From Chaetomium olivaceum (taxonomy: Eukaryota; Ascomycota; Sordariomycetes; Sordariales; Chaetomiaceae), in the NCBI GenBank assembly GCA_039881045.1, contig JAYWVB010000044.1, positions 241,147 to 305,146 of the forward strand: DNA of 64,000 nt. Reading direction: 5' to 3'. The notes under the pieces are model-generated. The model was not told where the DNA came from. It worked only from the letters and a program-made list of their open reading frames with translations, and made no database searches. The position numbers and the translations under genes were made by a program. Below, piece by piece: positions 1 to 12,425 of the stretch. Position 1 is the first letter of the stretch. Every line of letters starts with the position of its first letter.

Positions 1-1537
1 CCGCGTCCGCTGGGGAGTCGCCGCGTGCTGTGGTGATTTTGTCATTGCCATGCCATGCCGACTCCTTCTTTGCCAGGTCGTGTTGTTTGGGCGGTGGTGA
101 AGGTTGCCGTTGCAAATGTGAGTTTGGATCACAATAAATGGGTGGGATGGAACGCGGAGGGGTATTCAAGGGCAGAAACTGTTCACTCTTCTTGGGGGTG
201 GCGGGCGCATCATGAGATGGCCGGCCATATTTTTCTTCGCCACACTGCTTCATCTTACGCCTGGAGGTCACAGAAAGGGATCATGTTACTATTGGTACAG
301 AGCATTGCGAGGCGTCAGGTTGGCAGGGCATGTGTTTCTACGTTTCTACAAACCAGCAAAGGGTGGATATCTCGCAGGGTGGGTTGAGCCAACCGAAATA
401 GAGTTCAGCGCGCGTTAGAAATGAAATGAGATGGGAGGTCATCTTCTAGTTTCACGGCTCGAACACGGCAGATTTGGGGTGACATGATAAGTATGTAAAC
501 CAGCAGTGAAGAGCGGGATTTCCCTGATATCTATAACGTTTAACAAGCAAAGAATGTGTAATAATGCTTTTCCTACCCCCATTGATGCGCCACAGCCAAC
601 GGCTTGTAAAGGATCTTCACCACCCCTTTTTGGTTTGCAACTTGTAATCCCAGACTTTTTTCCACCACCCATAGAACATCAAAATGACAACTCGCTTAGA
701 CATCCCAAAAGTTAAGCACATGCCCCATCAAAAAGCCAGCTCACACCCTGTGGGCGTCCGCCAACAGTTGGAATGAGGAATTAGTGATTAAGCAGTGCTG
801 AAATAGAAAACAAACAAACACACAACAAGAGATAGCGGTAAACTTCAATTCGTATGGCCAGGTTGTCGACATGACGCCGGAAACGCACGCAAACATCCGC
901 CCCTCGTTTTTTCGTCCACCCCTACACGATCCGATGCTGTCGTAGTCTAATGTCGTATCGTCATTCTTCCTCTAGTCGCGGTCCATCTTCTCTATCGTCG
1001 TCTCGTCGTGTAGTGGAAGAATAGAAGACAGCAATGTTTCCGATCCGAAAGGTACAGCCGAAAGGGTTCTGGAGAGGTAGGGGTGCGGAGTTTGTTTCGT
1101 CAGCCGGAAGTTGAGTTTTTGGTGTGTCAGTTGGATCCTATGTATGATCATGTTCTTGAAAGGGATAAGAATCCTCCTTCATCCTAGCGTTCCCTCCGTT
1201 CATTCCCTTTTTTTTTTCTCGGCATCTTCTTTCGTTTTTCTGAATCCGAGTTCAACCGCCGGGGGGTATCAGTCTGAACTCCTTCTCTATGGGGTGGGTA
1301 TTTGGCTGTGGCGATCCAGTCCCGCCAACGCCGCTTGCATAGTGATGCAACAAACACAAAAGACAAATTGATGAAACGCCAAGCTATACGCTGCAAATGC
1401 AGATCTCGAGTCGTAGATAAGGGGGGAGGTGGGTGTTGTCTTGTTTCGCAGGCCGATGGAAATGGCCTTTGGCGGTGCGCTCCGGCTTTGGCGAGCAACG
1501 CCTGAATTGACATGGCTGCCGGGCCACAGTTGTTGTG
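1..1537. other. Intergenic, no gene recognised
   Basis: I see no convincing coding sequence, tRNA or rRNA here. Open frames are short, overlap on both strands and match nothing I know. The part nearest 1537 is presumably the 3' UTR of the SFP1-like gene that ends at 1538. Confidence 0.6.
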
Positions 1538-3980
1538 CTAGAGCATCGCATCCTCGTTGATGTTGGGCAGGCCTTGCTGCTGAAGCGCGAGGAAAGTAGC
1601 GGGATTCTGCATCATGGACGATAGTATCGTCTGGTGATGAGCCCGAATGTCGGGATCGCACATAGGCGAATGTTGCTTGTGCTGGATGCGTGTTAGCGAG
1701 GTGTCCAGTATCTTCATACTCTTGCACAAACTTACGTATTTGAGTCCGTTGAGGTTCTTGTACCGTTTTCCGCACACTTCGCACTTGAAAGGCTTCTCCT
1801 TCTCCATCCCCAATGTCCGGGGTAGGGGGTGCTTGTCTCTGGGTTGACAATGGAGAAGGTACCATCGCCGTTTTCGTGCAGCTGCTGGGTTGAGTGCCCG
1901 TGAGTCTTGTGGTACCTACAGTGAGAGTCAGTATTGAAAATCTCGAGGCGAATGTGGATCCGGTTGCGCGAATCGTGAGCGACTTACTTCAGGCCGTTCT
2001 GGTTCTTGTACGCCTTCTCGCAACCGATAACAGGGCACCTGAAGGGCTTGTGCTCTTCGGGGGGGGCATCATCAGTGTCGTCATCTGCTGTAGAACAAGC
2101 GCCGGATCGGTGCCGGCTGGGAACTGGCTCAAGTCGAGATTCATCGCTTGGAGGTGCTGCTGCAGCTGTTGTTGCAGCTGCAACTGCTGATCGATGGCAC
2201 GCTGCTGGCTAGTCATCTGGGTCGTACCGCCAGGGCTATACAAGCGCTTGGCAGGGTCGTCAATTGTGCCCAAGGCGCCAAATGCTAGCCCCCCAAGTTG
2301 CGAGCCGCCTAGGTTCATGTTGCCGAGATTCATCTTCATCGGCATGCCGACAATCTCATCGTCTTCGTCGCCATTGGCATCCTGTCCGAATTGCTGGCCG
2401 CGTTGCGGGATCCCTTGTTGTGTCGCCAGGGTGGGCGTGTTGACCGAAGAGACAGTCGGGTTGTTCTGGAACCCGAAGCTGACGGCAGCCGGCGTCGGGG
2501 GCTGGGAGGTGCGGAGCGCTTGGTGAGGAAGACCGGAACTATTCAAATGCAGCTGTGGTCGCTGTTGTTGCCCGAAGAGTTCCCGGGTTGCCTGGATGGT
2601 ACGTGTGTTGTCGTCCATGTCCATAGGCCCGACAGTCTCGTCCATTTCCATGTCGCCAACCGCATCCATTTCATCGTTCATGTGCGACATGTTGACCTTC
2701 TGGGAAGATGGTGTTGTTTGGTGCTGCTGTTGTCGCATCATCTGCCCGATTCCGCCGACGTTCATGCCTGGGCCCACCTGGCGCTGCTGCGGAAAGCCAT
2801 GTAGCGCCTGAGAAGCCTGCTGTGCCCTGCTCACAGACGGAGTGGCCGACCCAGCGCGGCTGGCAGGGCCGCGTGAGTTCGGTTGGTTCGCGCCGAAGGC
2901 GTCTCTTGAGGCCGCCGGGGTGTTTGTTGGGTGGTGGTGTTCTTCATAATGCTGGAGGAGGTCGTGGAGCGTCGGCCACCTCTGTTCACAACATGTGAAG
3001 TCGCGCATGAAGCTAGCCTCCAGCCTCGGGATGTACGAAGACGAGTGAAACGACGTAGACTGGTTATTGATGTACGGTGAGGTTCCCGTCATCATCATAC
3101 TGTGACGAGACTCATTAGCGCCGGGTCTACAAAGTAGAGGTGTTTAAAGGAAAGGGCGAGGTTGTGCATGGTCGCCGGCCGGGGGCAGCACAGACAGCAC
3201 GGAGACAACCATTTTGGCTGAGACACGGGAGCGATCAAGGTTGGGATAGACCTAAGACAGCGCCGGCTGGCGGGGTTTGGACAGAGATGCGACGACGACG
3301 AGGGGATAAACTGCTTACTCCTCCCGGATAAAACTGCCGACCGAGATTCCTCCCCAGCTCATCCCCCCCATAAGGCTCCCCGCCAGGCTTTCGCGCCGAG
3401 CGCGGTTCGCATGATCGCGGTTTGGGTTGGCCATGGAGATGGGCTTCGCGCCGGCGCTGACGAACGAGTCTTGCCGGCCGCGACCGCTGGCCGAGCCAAA
3501 CTCAAGGCCGGTCGTCATGTCGACGGCTTCGATGTTGTCGACGTCGATTCCGTCGAAGTCGATGTCGATACCTGGTCCGATTTCGGGATAAGGTGCTGCG
3601 ATGGCGCTGTCGGTGGTGCGACCGGCGGCACGCAAATAATCAAGATTATCGTCGGCGCCGGCAATGGCGGGAGACGCAGCGCTTGCTGGGTATTTCGAGG
3701 CTGGGTTTGTAAAGGGAGTCGGTTGTTGCGAGCGGGCTGGCCCTGTGAAGCTGGGTTGGCCGAAGACTGTCGAGCGTGGTGTTGGTGGCTGTGGTGTTGG
3801 CGACTGCGAACGCGACGAGTGGTTGAGAGGGGAAGGCGAATCGTTATTCCTAGGCGATGTGTGGTTACAGCCCGACTTCTTATTACGATGGGTCTCTGCG
3901 GGCTCCGCAGACTCGGGGCTCGTTTTCGAATTGAACCACTGGCCCCAGGACGGCATGGCGGGCCAATGTGGATAACTCAA
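1538..3980 (-). CDS. sfp1: SFP1-like C2H2 zinc-finger transcription factor (two frame breaks)
   Basis: Probable homologue of yeast Sfp1, the nuclear activator of ribosomal-protein and ribosome-biogenesis genes. Exons (minus strand): 3319-3980, 1988-3099, 1736-1915, 1538-1681; donors are GTAAG-type and the first acceptor follows a CTAAT branch site. The N-terminal half is Ser/Pro-rich with an acidic stretch. Exon 2 opens with a conserved block around FMRDFTCCEQRWPTLHDLL (degenerate first finger), followed by Gln-rich and acidic sequence. Two C-terminal fingers follow: CPVIGCEKAYKNQNGLKYHK, then CEVCGKRYKNLNGLKYHKQH, the split-finger pair typical of Sfp1. The frame breaks twice, at the 8-C run 2059-2066 and near 1817-1822. 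One base missing at each site restores a 699-residue protein (2098 + 2 nt = 700 codons). Sequencing error is likelier than a pseudogene, because the homology continues unbroken. Confidence 0.85.
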
Positions 3981-6900
3981 CGCTGCCTAGCCTCGGATGC
4001 GATGGGGGGTCCTCCTTGCGGCAGACCGATGGGGCCCTGGGACAGCCACAACCCGGTAGTAAGACCGATTCGGGGACGGATTCGCCGCTCCAGGGGCGGG
4101 TGGTTCAGTACAGCGAGTACCTGATACCTAGCAGAAACGGTGGGATACGCAAAAGGTAAGAGGTTATAAGCATGAAAGCAGGAAGAGAATGTTGAAGAAG
4201 ATTGATGAGGATTGATGAATAGCTTAGACAAAAAGCTGCACAATAATGGAATCCGCCGTTATTACCACTACTCGAGGCTGTTTGAACCTAGCCAGTCGTG
4301 ATGCAGACAAACCGGAACGTTACCTGCCTGAGGTAGATTCCCGTGGTGGTGCAGATGGGCAACCTAGGACAGGGTCCGCGGGGTGCTGCGGTGTGAGTTG
4401 CGCGAGTGCGAGTGCTGGATCCGCTGGAATGGAAGGTCCGACCAGGGGTTGCGGTGTAAGTGAAGGTGGACCCTTGGCTTGGGCTTGGAAATGACTAATT
4501 CATCCAACACCGGGCAAGAATATTCGGAGTGGGAGCCGAGCAAAAAGCGTTCAATGCTTCCGCGCGAAGGATAAATGGTGATGCCAATGTTTTAAGGGCG
4601 ACGAAGAGTCAGATTGAGTTATGGTAAAGGGGGGGGGTTTGGTTTGAGGCCGACTGTCGGGCGGCGGATGGCGGGACTTGGCTGAGTGGGGGTTGTTTGA
4701 CGCCTGGCTGAAGTGGCTCGCCTTCTTGCCTCTGCTAAAGTGATTCCAAGGAACGGGCCTTCGGGCAACGGGGATAGGGGCGCCTAGGAAGAGGGGTAGG
4801 CAAATATATTACGACATTCACATTTGTTGGCACCGCGTTTGGGGGGAGCTACTGTACCTATCTAGGCGCTTTGTATGGAGGGTACATCTGTCTACTAATC
4901 ACCACCTCGCAAGTCCGTACAGATCTCTGATGACATGGACGAGAGATCCACGCTGGAAACGCTGCGCTAGTAAAGCTAGTAAAGACGTATTGGTGTTTCC
5001 AGTTCCACTTCGCTACTACCGCCAGTTTGTCCCCGCTCGTTGCCCGTTTCAATGCATCGGTCAGAGAAATTAAACCTGACGGCGCGAATGCCGGGTTCGG
5101 CTACCACACCTTCGCCTCGACCAGCTCTCCCTCGGCGGTGGCGACGTGGAGGGCAAACGGGGGCCACGGGAGGTTCGAGTTTAGGTAGTTGAGTCACGCC
5201 CGGACCAACGAGGGGTTGCAGCATGGTGTCCGCACTGTCCCAAAGCACCGGGAACCTTGGCTGGTCATTCCTGCCTGTACAGAATACGTGATTGTACATA
5301 CATACAACACGCAGTACCGGTATGACCATGTGTGGGAAGAAGAAACGCTGCACCGTCTGTGGAGTCTTTTTTTCCCCGTCTCAAGTCCACACGCTCCGGC
5401 AATTCTACAACTCATGGAGCTAGCTGTCATGCTTGTGCTTGTCCATATCCACACAGGCCTTGCCAGCCGTGCCAAGCCCGGTGAGCTCAGGGTCGTCGCC
5501 GTCCTTGTGGAACCATCCTACTGTGGTAATAGGTAAAGGATATTGCTCCGTATCCGCGACGGCCAATACGCAGAACAAACGGGAGCAAGGCCCGAGGCAT
5601 TCGGCGTTTGGGGGGTTCGCTTCTCCAAGCCTCGGCGGCCTCGCATTGCTTCGATCTAAAACGGCGACCGGCGGGTTGCTGGTTTAAAGTTGAACTGATG
5701 GAATGTTTCTGCCACCGCTCGGTGGGCCGAATGCCTACAACGGGCGAGCGGGAGCAGCCCGTTGGATGACACTGTCGAATGGGGTGCCCTGTCTGGCCGG
5801 TTGCCGTGCTTGCGCGGACTCGGCGCCACCGCGCCTGACTCGGCACCAAACGCTGGGCATGATGTGGCTCGAGGGTGGCCACCCATAATGATGCGTCGAG
5901 TCAACAGATCCCCTTCTGGCCTAGCCAGCTTTCTCACCCCATTTCACCGTCTCTGTTGATTTTCAGCACGAGGAATTTGAAAAGGAAGAGACGGTGAAAG
6001 GACACTGTATGATACCTTTGATCCTACCTCCAGGAAAGTACGGAAGTGTTTGGTGTGCTGAATTAGGAAGGGAGCAACGTACCTGTACATACATACAGTA
6101 CAAGTACGTCACATGTTGGTATGTCCGTACGTTCATACATACAGTACCATCCATCCCTCACATTGCCACGTGCCAACTGAACCCCGACTTTACAGTCCCC
6201 CAACAGTCGCGTGCTTCATCCTCGAGGAATCGAATGGCCAAGCAGATTCTCGAAACTGGGAAGAAGACGTCTCTTCGGACTCCCCGCTTCCACCACCCAA
6301 GTTTCACAATCCCCAACGTTGATTTCGAGAACCAGATGCTGCTCAGTGAATGGTCCGTTCCTCTGGCGGCTGCCCTGCCAAGGGGGAGATCTGCAGGGGA
6401 TGAACAGGACCATTGTGCCCAATGAGGCCATCTCTCCCGCTCCAGCGCACTGGTTCCGCTCTTTGTTCTCGCTGCAAATAAGCAATCATCCATCGGAACC
6501 CCCAGGTTCCCCAGTCACAAGTTGACAGCCGACGATGCAGCATGTCGTCAGCACCTGCGTCGTCCTTGCCATCCTTGGTAAACGAGTGCGCGTTTTCACA
6601 GTGCCATTGTAATGTCCCTAGGTTGAAGAGGCTCGACCTCCTTCGGAGGCCGCTCTGCTTCCCAGGGTGACAGGAGACGAAATTCAAATCTACCATATTT
6701 CACCTCGAGGGTTTCTCGGCACGAAAGAGAACAGGAAGAAATAACAACAAAAAAAGGAAGGATTTACACTTTTCCGGAATGTGCCCCAGGGCCTGACTCA
6801 CATCCTTAGCTATAAGACGAGGCATTTAGCCTGCGGTTCTGGTCTTCGAATTGCTTGTCGCATTCATCAGACCGTTTCGGACGCTTGTTCCGTGAAGGTG

Positions 6901-8164
6901 GGTTTCTCGGTGCTTGGGACCTGGGCCCTGCTCGCTTGGCAAACGTTGTCTGATTAAGGAAGCTCTAGAACAGTTTATCCCTGGACTCAATGCTGTAGAC
7001 GACCGGATCTAAACGCGGAGAATCACTGCGCAAAACGATGACAGTTGCTCTCAACTTCAGGGCCTAAAGGGAACTTTATAGTTCGGCTCTGTGTCGGCAA
7101 CCATTCCACGGCCCTCAAAATAGCAAAAGATGAGCTCGGCATCTAAACCCTTTGAGGATGCGGCGTCTAAACCTCTTGGGGATGCGGCGTCCCTGAACGT
7201 CCCGAGACATCACAAATGCATCCCGAGTGTCGGAGATTCGGTGAAATCAGCGAAAAAGGATAGAATCGCCATTCGAGTCATCGGATGGTCAAAAGTTCGT
7301 ATGGTGTTGGTTTCAAAAACCTCCAAAGCATTCTACCCGATGCAAACCACTCCGGCCGGGCTTCGCCGATCGGCCGGACTACCGGGAGCGGGTGTAAGGC
7401 CGGCACCGCCCAAACAATCTAGATTCGGGGTTGGATTACTCAGAAACGCAATCTTTGTCCGGATCGCGCAAGGTTAAGCCTCGTCTTGCATGTTACAGCG
7501 CTCGCGAGTTCGCATCTTTCTCCTTCCGAAAGGCGCCGGGTTGGACACAACCGGCGAAAGTAGGAACAGGAGTCAAAGCAATGCAGTCCTTGTTTGTCAC
7601 CACTCGCAGAAGCTCGGCGGCTCTCCGGCATCATCCACCACTCATCTCCCGACCCCAAACCCCGAAAAAGAAGGCTTTCTGGTCTGTGCAACCCTTCTCC
7701 GGGGAAGACTCGGAATTTGCCTCACATGCCACAGCGCTGACATCACGATCTCCTCGGGGCTAAATCTCACTTAAAAAGTAATCAACATGTCCTAGAATCT
7801 CAAGTAATTCCGTGCTCTCATACCTACCATAGACGCATAGTGTAATAAAAGCCGCCCTCACCTCTAACTTGTTTACTTTGTACCGGCGGACTCCGAACGT
7901 AAGGTAGTTGCCCAAACATCAAGCTCCGCAAAGACCCCCCCATCGGTACCTGCCAGGACCCGCCTTTTTTTACATCCTTGCCACGGGCCGGGACCTGAAA
8001 TCGTCATACGATAATTTCTTGAGCCAACACCCACCCACATACACAGCGCCGCAAACGAACAAAAGCCACAACAAGGACAAACCGCTCACGACCTTCATAA
8101 CCCGCCAAATCCCCCGCCGGAACAGTCACAGCAGCAGCAGCAACCCCCCACCCCACCATCCAAC
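3981..8164. other. Intergenic stretch between divergent genes
   Basis: Upstream DNA of the SFP1-like gene (left) and the RCF2 gene (right). Several open frames of 60-145 codons occur on both strands, but they overlap one another and show no recognisable domain or consistent splice sites. I found no RNA gene. A short TAC-rich direct repeat lies near 6.1 kb. Confidence 0.55.
6088..6147. repeat. 14-bp direct repeat, TAC-rich
   Basis: CATACATACAGTAC occurs at 6088-6101 and again at 6134-6147, separated by GTAC-containing sequence. Similar TAC-rich words occur near 5295 and 39760. It could be simple sequence or a regulatory site; nothing decides between these. Confidence 0.5.
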
Positions 8165-8966
8165 ATGAAGGTCATCCCCAAGGAAATAGAGCAGGAGCAC
8201 TACGGCGTCGTCATACGCGGCGGGCTCATCGGCGGCACGGCCGGTCTCGCGGCGGGGCTAGCGGGCGTGGTGCTCGGCGCGCGGCGGTACCCAGCCGTCC
8301 GACAGCTGACCCTGCCCTTCCGGTCCTTCCTCGTCACATCCGCCGGCACGTTCGGCGCCATGGTGGTGGCGGAGCGCTACAGCATCGGCTACCAGCGGTC
8401 GCACGACGCCATGAACAACTACCTGGAGGAGGCGCACCGGATCGAGGCCGAAGCGCGGCGCGCCCAGCGCACCGAGGCCCAGCGGTTCATGGACTGGGGC
8501 CGCGAGAACCGCTATAGTATTGTCTTTGTCAGCTGGGCGGCGTCCATGGGCATTGCTATGGCTATTGTCGGCCGCAGCAAGTACCTGACCGCCAGCCAGA
8601 AGCTGGTCCAGGCCCGTATGTATGCGCAGGGTCTCACGCTGGCTGTGCTGATTGCCACGGCCGCGTTTGAGACGGCCGACGCCAAGTCGGGCAAGGGCCG
8701 CTGGGAGACGGTTATGGTCGTTGACCCGGATGACCCCACGCACCAGATCGAGAAGAAGATCCACAAGGAGGAGTATGAGGGCCAGGATCTTTGGAAGCGT
8801 ACGTTGTCCCCTTTCCTCCCAACACCCCTCCCCTTTTTTTCCGGTTTGGGATGATTCAAGCTCGAGACATGAGATGAGACTGACCATATTTACAGAAATG
8901 GTTGCTTCCGAGGAGAAGCGGCTAGGGGAGCAGAAGAAGCAGCGGGAAACCGCGGGCAAGGCTTGA
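8165..8966 (+). CDS. rcf2: RCF2-like respiratory supercomplex factor (HIG1 domain)
   Basis: Inner-mitochondrial-membrane protein of the Rcf2/HIG1 family, which associates with cytochrome c oxidase and supports bc1-oxidase supercomplexes. Two exons, 8165-8798 and 8896-8966, with donor CGTACGT and acceptor TTTACAG, give 234 residues. A Gly/Ala-rich hydrophobic segment lies near residues 18-40. A central charged helix (ahead of FMDWGRENRYS) leads into the HIG1-type pair of hydrophobic segments at roughly 115-175. The C-terminus is strongly charged (VASEEKRLGEQKKQ). There is no classical cleaved presequence, as in yeast Rcf2. The start is the first ATG, after a long A/C-rich leader. The neighbours are unrelated. 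The family assignment rests on overall layout and the HIG1-like core. Confidence 0.82.
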
Positions 8967-9620
8967 GCAAAAACTTAGGCAACCCATCGAATCGAAACAA
9001 ACCTTGGCCGAGGCATCTCGGCTCCACGAAATGTCGCTACGGCTGGCAGCTCATTCATGAGTAATCTCTTCGCTTGTGCATCGGTTGGCGTTCGGATTGA
9101 GTTAGCGGGCGCATTATTTCCTACAGATTGTACTGTACCGGCGGCGGGAGTTGTCCATTCCTTATCTTGTTCTTGCGTGTCTGATTATTCCGGGTTGGCG
9201 GTGCTAGATATGAGCGAGCGCTGTTGTGCAAAAGGGGTGTCGTCGGGGTAATGACGGAGCCTGGAGTGCAGCAGGGGGTTGAAACAGCAAATGATATAGA
9301 ACCAAGACAAGCGACATAAACCGTCGAGTATTTCTCTAAACGCTGCTCATCATAAGACTATCGTGATTCATATATCGCTTTGGACATAGCAACTGTATGG
9401 AGAAAACCATCTTGAGATCAGTCCGTCCACCGTTTCACTCTCCTTTTACATACCCAGCCGCGCGACGCCGTGCCTCGCCAGTATCAGTCAAATGCCTGCC
9501 TCCCCCGCCCCAGACCTCTCCAATATCCAATTTGCTAAACAAAAACAACCGATCTCCCTGAAAACTATTTGAAACCGCAGTTTACGCGTATGAGTATGAC
9601 TAGAAGAGATGGAACTAGAT
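8967..9620. other. Intergenic between convergent genes
   Basis: The 3' ends of the RCF2 and kelch genes face each other here. I see only non-coding sequence, presumably two 3' UTRs. Confidence 0.6.
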
Positions 9621-11263
9621 TCACACCTCGATGGTGAAATGGCTGATCTGCGAGTAGTACGCATGCACAGCCAGCTCGAGGGACCATACATCGCCAAACA
9701 CCTCACTGCCGTCAAAGCCGCCAATCATCAGCAACCGGCTGTCATGTAGCACAGTGCCATGGTATCCTCGACCGCTAGGGGGCAGCCCGTAGACCCTCCG
9801 CTTGTCCCAGGTCATGGTGACCAGGTTCAACAATAGAACATCATTCGAGTACTCATTCCCGTCGTGACCCCCGATCACGAATAGATACGACCCCACAATG
9901 GTGGCCGTGTGCGACAGGCGCCGGTGGGTGACGGGCACGTTGACCGACTTCCAGGTGTGCGCCTCAACATCATAAACCCACACATCGTTGAAGCACTCAC
10001 CGCCGTCGGAGCCGCCGTAGATGATCAGTTTGGTGCCGACCATGTTGGCGGTGTGGTAGCCGCGCGCCTTGGGCCGGAGTTCCTTCCCGGTGACGGGCGA
10101 CCGCCCGTCAGCCGAGGACGGGCCTGATATGAGCTTCCACGACATCTTGTTGAAGTCGCTCACGTCCAGCCGCCAGATATCATTGAGCGCCCGCACGCCG
10201 TCCCCGCCCCCAAAGACATAAATGCCGTTTTTGTAAAGACACGCCGTGTGCGCCCGCCGCTTGGACGGCACCTTGTCGCCGAGGATGCGCGGGCGCGACC
10301 AGCGGAGGTTGACGGTATCCAGCACGTACACGTCATTGTAGTAAGCCGGCCCATCGCCACCACCAAAAACGACCAGCTTCTTGCCCACCGCAGTCGCAGT
10401 CATAGCGCGCAGGGGCACGGGGACATCACCCACCACATGCGGAGCAGACCAGTAGAACGCATCCGCATCAAGCACATAGAGCTCATTGAAGCAGGCGCGG
10501 GCGTCACAACCCCCAAACACAAACACATTCGACCCGACGGGGGTCGCCGTGTGGGCGCGCAGCGCCGTGTGGGGGGAACCCGACGTCGCGCAGCGGCTCC
10601 AGTACATGCCCGACGACGGCGCGGCAGGCACGTCGGCCGCCGTCTTGGGTCCGCCAGCGCGGGAAAGGCCTTCCACGTCTCTGCCCCTTTCGCCGGCGCG
10701 CCCCGCCCCGTGCCCACCCGGCTTACGGTCCCCGGCGCGCTGCTGCCAGCGCCGTTCCCTGATGTTGTTCCCGCGGCCCCTCCTGGCCGGCCTGCGATGG
10801 CTGACGTGGAGCGTAGTGCTGGTGGCCGGCGCGGAGCCGCCTCCTTGCTGCTGCCTGCATCTTCGTTTTCGGCGATGGCTGGTGGCCGGTTTATGGTGGG
10901 TGTTGGCTGTCTTGTGGAGGCTGCGGAGAAGGAGGCCGCCGAGAGGGGGAGCGACGGTGTTATCCCGGCCGAGGAGGAAGCGGATGTGATTGCTGCACCG
11001 GACGATTGCGAGCGCTGGCGCAGGGTGAGGTCGGCGGGCCTGTTGCGGCGGTCCTGGCTCTTGGAGGAAAGGTGGCCGGGTGTGTGCGATCGTGGTATCG
11101 GGGCCGCCCTGTCCTGGGCTTCAGCATCGTAGAGCTCCGAGGGCGGCGGACGCGAGTCCGTGGGCGACACCGGCGCTATTCTTTGCGAGCGCACGATCTT
11201 GATGATGTTCTGCGGTGACTGGGGCAGCCCCTCGCGCGGGTCTGCTCTGGCCTGATCAGCCAT
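9621..11263 (-). CDS. Six-kelch-repeat protein
   Basis: Predicted beta-propeller protein. My model has exons 10727-11263 and 9621-10643 and gives 519 residues. The N-terminal ~180 residues are Ser/Pro/Ala-rich and probably disordered. The rest is six consecutive kelch repeats with the usual marks: a double glycine after a hydrophobic strand (VFVFGG, LVVFGG, IYVFGG, LIIYGG, LFVIGG, LLMIGG) and a Tyr/Trp pair in each blade. A six-blade propeller of this type usually binds partner proteins; fungal examples act in polarity (Tea1/Kel1), but those have long coiled coils that this one lacks. The two exon frames differ. An 83-nt intron (10644-10726, donor GTAAGC, acceptor CCCAAG) joins them in phase, though it lacks a good branch site. 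A lost base near 10650 is the alternative. Confidence 0.75.
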
Positions 11264-12425
11264 TGTGTGGTCGAATGATCATGTCCTCTTAAACCTGAAC
11301 CCCTTGTAGAGACAGCTCAAAGGGCTCCAACGGCGGCGTGGCGAGGTCCGGCTGTGGCTAGTTACGGACGAGTGGGACCAAGAGGGCGAGTGTCGATTGT
11401 TTTAGGGCCGATCGTAAAGGGGGACGTTAAGCTAACGTGTAGACGTGGTTTGTGCAATCGAATGTCAGTCGTGAATGTTGATGATTCCCCAAAATAGGAC
11501 ATGAAGGTCAGCCTTGGACGGGAGTTGAAAGTGAAATTGGAAGCAACCCCCGGGTGGGTTCTGGATGTAACAGCCGGTGAGCCCTGAATGGCGCTGTTCG
11601 ATTGCTTTGGAAAGCTTTCCCCCTGTCACGCTGCTTCTCAGCCCAGCAACCCTGCTCTGCCCGCGTGCTGTGGCTGCCCCGTCACACACTGAAGTGTAAC
11701 CCCCACACCGCTTGCAACCAGGAAAGATGTCATCTGCGATCCTTGCGTCTGTCCAGTTGGTTGTGGACTTCCCTAGCGTGCCAGGGAGCTTGGGATTCAG
11801 GGGCTCTTACGCTGCAAGATGACATCTTCGTCGGTGACATTCAAGCTCCTTCCATACTTCAACCTCCTGTACCTGTCATGTAGGGAACTAAACCCCGCAT
11901 CGAGAACTCAGACAGCGCCAGCAGAATCCGGCCAAGATCAGCAGCAGCAGTTGATCACAGTCCCAAAAACAGTTCAGTGACCCGCAGCGACCATGCCACT
12001 AAGGCGTTCTTTGGTTGCCCGAGCGTCAAAACAGAAATAGGATCCCGGTTTCTTACGGGATTTTCCGGTATTGCTCATAGGAGGCCCGGGGGTAGTTCGA
12101 AGACGGCAAGCTTACTTGGCGCAGTTGAGGTCTCTTTAAATCAACCGCATCGCAGCGCGCATGGCACGGCGCCTTCCACAGCGAAACCGAAACCTCTTTG
12201 ACCCTGACTGGGAGAGATCAAACCCCACCTGGCTGTCCGATTAGCTGGAGGCGACCCCGCTGTGGGGCCAATTGGCGTTCCTCCTCCGATAACAGATTTA
12301 GTGTGCATGGAGATTCAATTCAAAACCGTAAATGTTGTCGCATTGAAACACACCATACCTCTTTCAACAAACCTCCAACCTGTTCAAATATACCACTCCG
12401 GGGTTTTCAACTACATTCAACAGAT
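11264..12425. other. Divergent promoter region between the kelch gene and DUS3
   Basis: Head-to-head intergenic DNA of 1.16 kb. No recognisable coding sequence. Open frames in it are short and do not continue into the DUS3 homology, which starts at 12426. Confidence 0.6.
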
